Source: Paraburkholderia fynbosensis (lineage in GTDB: Bacteria > Pseudomonadota > Gammaproteobacteria > Burkholderiales > Burkholderiaceae). Taken from it: DNA of 64,000 nucleotides. Location: NCBI RefSeq assembly GCF_902859935.1, contig NZ_CADIKI010000027.1, forward strand, positions 42,989-106,988, written 5' to 3'. Position 1 is the stretch's first letter. Every line of letters begins with the position of its first letter. The translations under genes were made by a program, and so were the position numbers. Under the pieces are notes generated by a model. That model saw only the letters and a list, made by a program, of their open reading frames with translations. It made no database searches and was not told where the DNA came from. This document shows positions 62,741-64,000 of this stretch, piece after piece.

Positions 62741-62934
62741 TGTGGGGTGTCCCTGTAGGTTGCATGTCCTGCTTCTTTTTCGCGCCTTCCATCTATGCAG
62801 GCGACAGGGGATTATCGGATCGGCGTATTTATCTTCAGTGAAGGGAAACTTTCATTACATTTACTTTCACAAAATAATTATCGACAAAGCAGATCGACAT
62901 TTTTCATCAAACTGAGATCTGGATATGAGCAGGG
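62741..62934. promoter_or_regulatory. upstream region of the phosphoesterase gene
   Basis: The stretch 62840-62920 is strikingly AT-rich for this genome (TTTACTTTCACAAAATAATT among others) and lies upstream of the leftward phosphoesterase gene. A promoter is expected here; no specific sites are assigned. Confidence 0.4.
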
Positions 62935-63181
62935 AAAACGGTTGCAGCAACCAGCGCGACGACTCGGGAATCACCCGGCGAATCCAGAAGAACAGCAATG
63001 CCATCGTCGTGCCGAGACCGAAACCGACACGCCACGACATGTCGGCTGGCAGGTTGTTCAGCACCAGATACGACACGGCGGCCGACAACAGCGCACCGAG
63101 CGGAAAGCCCGACAGAATCAGCGAATCGGTTTTACCGCGATGCCGCTTTGGAATGAATTCGCCCAGTGAAATGCGGCCGGC
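62935..63181 (-). pseudogene. MFS transporter fragment
   Basis: About 82 codons of the central part of a sugar/aromatic MFS carrier: LGEFIPKRHRGKTDSLILSG, PLGALLSAAVSYLVLNNLPA, DMSWRVGFGLGTTMALLFFW and RRVIPESSRWLL. The ESPRWL signature (here ESSRWL) marks the loop after span 6. Both ends are missing. Not functional. Confidence 0.75.
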
Positions 63182-63909
63182 ACAATGATTCGATTGGACG
63201 TAGTGCGTGTAGAGAGACCAAGATGGAGTCGATGCTGGGAAATCTAGCCCTGAACGTTCAGTTCGCCCCCGCATGCTCCTTCCGTGATCCTGATGACGCA
63301 AGTCGGGGCGTTTCTGTTCTGCTCATCCTCCGTGCGAGCGCAAACCGGCGGGTGCGGTAAGCTCTGCGGCACCTATACCACCGGCGCGCTGCTTTTGTTC
63401 GGCGCGTCAGAGGGCGGCCCAGCACGCATGAAGTTTGCCGTTGATCCGACCGCGTCGTTCGCATCGGGCGCCGGCCGGCATCTCGCCGGCCACGCGCAGG
63501 CGCGATTCGTCGAGCGCGACGGTGCCCATCACTGGCCCTTCGCGGGCGATCAGCAACTGTAGAGGGACTCGATTACCTTGCGAAAATTCAACCAAATAAC
63601 TTCCGCCTCCAGCCAGAGCAACGACCAGTCACCGGCAGCGTTTTATCAAGGCGGAGTGCAGATGACGACATTGCCAAACCAAGCGATGTCGACAAATCGC
63701 GCTATGCAGCGTGTGGTTGCAGCGGCAGTAGCGGATGAGAGAATCCTGGCAGTTCAACCCGCGCAACGACGCAGTAGCGCCGAGCGCCCGGTTCTAACAC
63801 GGATCCCCATGTAACAGGATCGCGAAAGCCGACCCACGCGCACCTCGAACTCTCAGCTTGACGTAGCCAGTCCTGGCGAAGTTTTGCTAAGCGGCCTCAA
63901 ATCTGAAGT
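63182..63909. other. 730 bp without a supported gene
   Basis: Contains several short open frames on both strands, none recognisable. It lies between the transporter fragment and the transposase at the window edge and looks like worn intergenic DNA. Confidence 0.4.
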
Positions 63910-63937
63910 GCAACACCTATCTCGTATAAGGTGTTGC
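63910..63937. repeat. inverted repeat just before the transposase start
   Basis: Perfect 9 bp arms (GCAACACCT/AGGTGTTGC) separated by 10 nt, ending one base before the transposase ATG. It may be part of the terminal structure of the insertion sequence or a hairpin limiting its translation. Confidence 0.6.
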
Positions 63938-63938
63938 G

Positions 63939-64000
63939 ATGCACGAAAGAACTCAGTACCAGCAACTTCAACCTGAAGAGCGTCTGACCATTGCAAGCCT
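63939..64000 (+). mobile_element. IS30 family transposase, 5' end at window edge
   Basis: Only ~20 codons are inside the window: MHERTQYQQLQPEERLTIAS. The YxQLxPEERxTIAS start is typical of IS30-family transposases, where it leads into the DNA-binding helix. The element extends rightward beyond position 64000; its left end lies somewhere just upstream of the hairpin. Whether the copy is intact cannot be seen. Confidence 0.75.

Noticed and set aside
60710..62758. A plus-strand open frame of ~680 codons
   Set aside because: Exactly antisense to the phosphoesterase gene, which has a clear lipobox and catalytic motif; the opposite frame has no domain.

Overview
The window reads as a betaproteobacterial, Burkholderia/Paraburkholderia-type accessory chromosome segment. 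The DNA is GC-rich, and the gene families (catechol ortho-cleavage, membrane flavocytochrome sugar dehydrogenases, 4-oxalomesaconate pathway, phasin, many LysR and AraC regulators, IS30-type transposase) fit that group. All family calls are made by eye from translated sequence; no database was searched. There are no tRNA, rRNA or CRISPR features that I can see.

Layout. 1-4.1 kb: the edge of an exopolysaccharide locus (a Wzc-like co-polymerase running off the left edge, an AraC-type regulator, a TupA-like ATP-grasp protein), with a 1.3 kb partly AT-rich gap. 4.3-8.1 kb: a minus-strand operon for the lower gallate/protocatechuate meta pathway (4-oxalomesaconate hydratase, CHA aldolase, aromatic-acid transporter, leaderless binding protein), next to a wrecked tannase/feruloyl esterase gene (8.8-10.2 kb). 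10.4-18.8 kb: two complete three-gene membrane dehydrogenases (FAD/GMC subunit, triheme cytochrome c, small subunit) of two different architectures. A chemoreceptor gene and an orphan branched-chain-amino-acid-type binding protein follow (18.8-21.8 kb). 22.5-27.7 kb: LysR, short-chain dehydrogenase, MFS transporter and a split transketolase, a compact catabolic cluster of unknown substrate. 27.8-34.2 kb: small unknown proteins, a phasin, a 2OG-oxygenase-like protein, two Ohr-type peroxidases around a DedA-rhodanese fusion, and several decayed genes. 35.3-38.2 kb: periplasmic trehalase, a small lipoprotein and a SnoaL-like protein. 38.2-44.1 kb: catA-benABCD with a divergent LysR activator, taking benzoate to cis,cis-muconate. 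44.2-50.4 kb: a class V aminotransferase, an AraC regulator, an alanyl-tRNA editing protein, a LysR, a GlcG/HbpS-like and a BON protein. 50.5-55.8 kb: a tripartite efflux operon with AI-2E-family, DUF2955 and K+-channel members. 57-62.7 kb: a prolyl-4-hydroxylase-like protein, two lipoproteins (one a diheme peroxidase) and a large phosphoesterase. The right edge holds a transporter fragment and the start of an IS30-type transposase.

How it works together. The theme is oxidation of plant-derived compounds: aromatics (benzoate; gallate-type products), sugars or polyols oxidised at the periplasmic face of the membrane, and trehalose, with export and stress genes alongside. A second theme is decay. 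I count about nine gene remnants (tannase, two LysR, RcnB-like, SDR, RidA, EAL, a sulfatase-maturase/MFS composite, MFS), mostly made by internal deletion plus frameshift, which suggests a replicon that is losing accessory functions.
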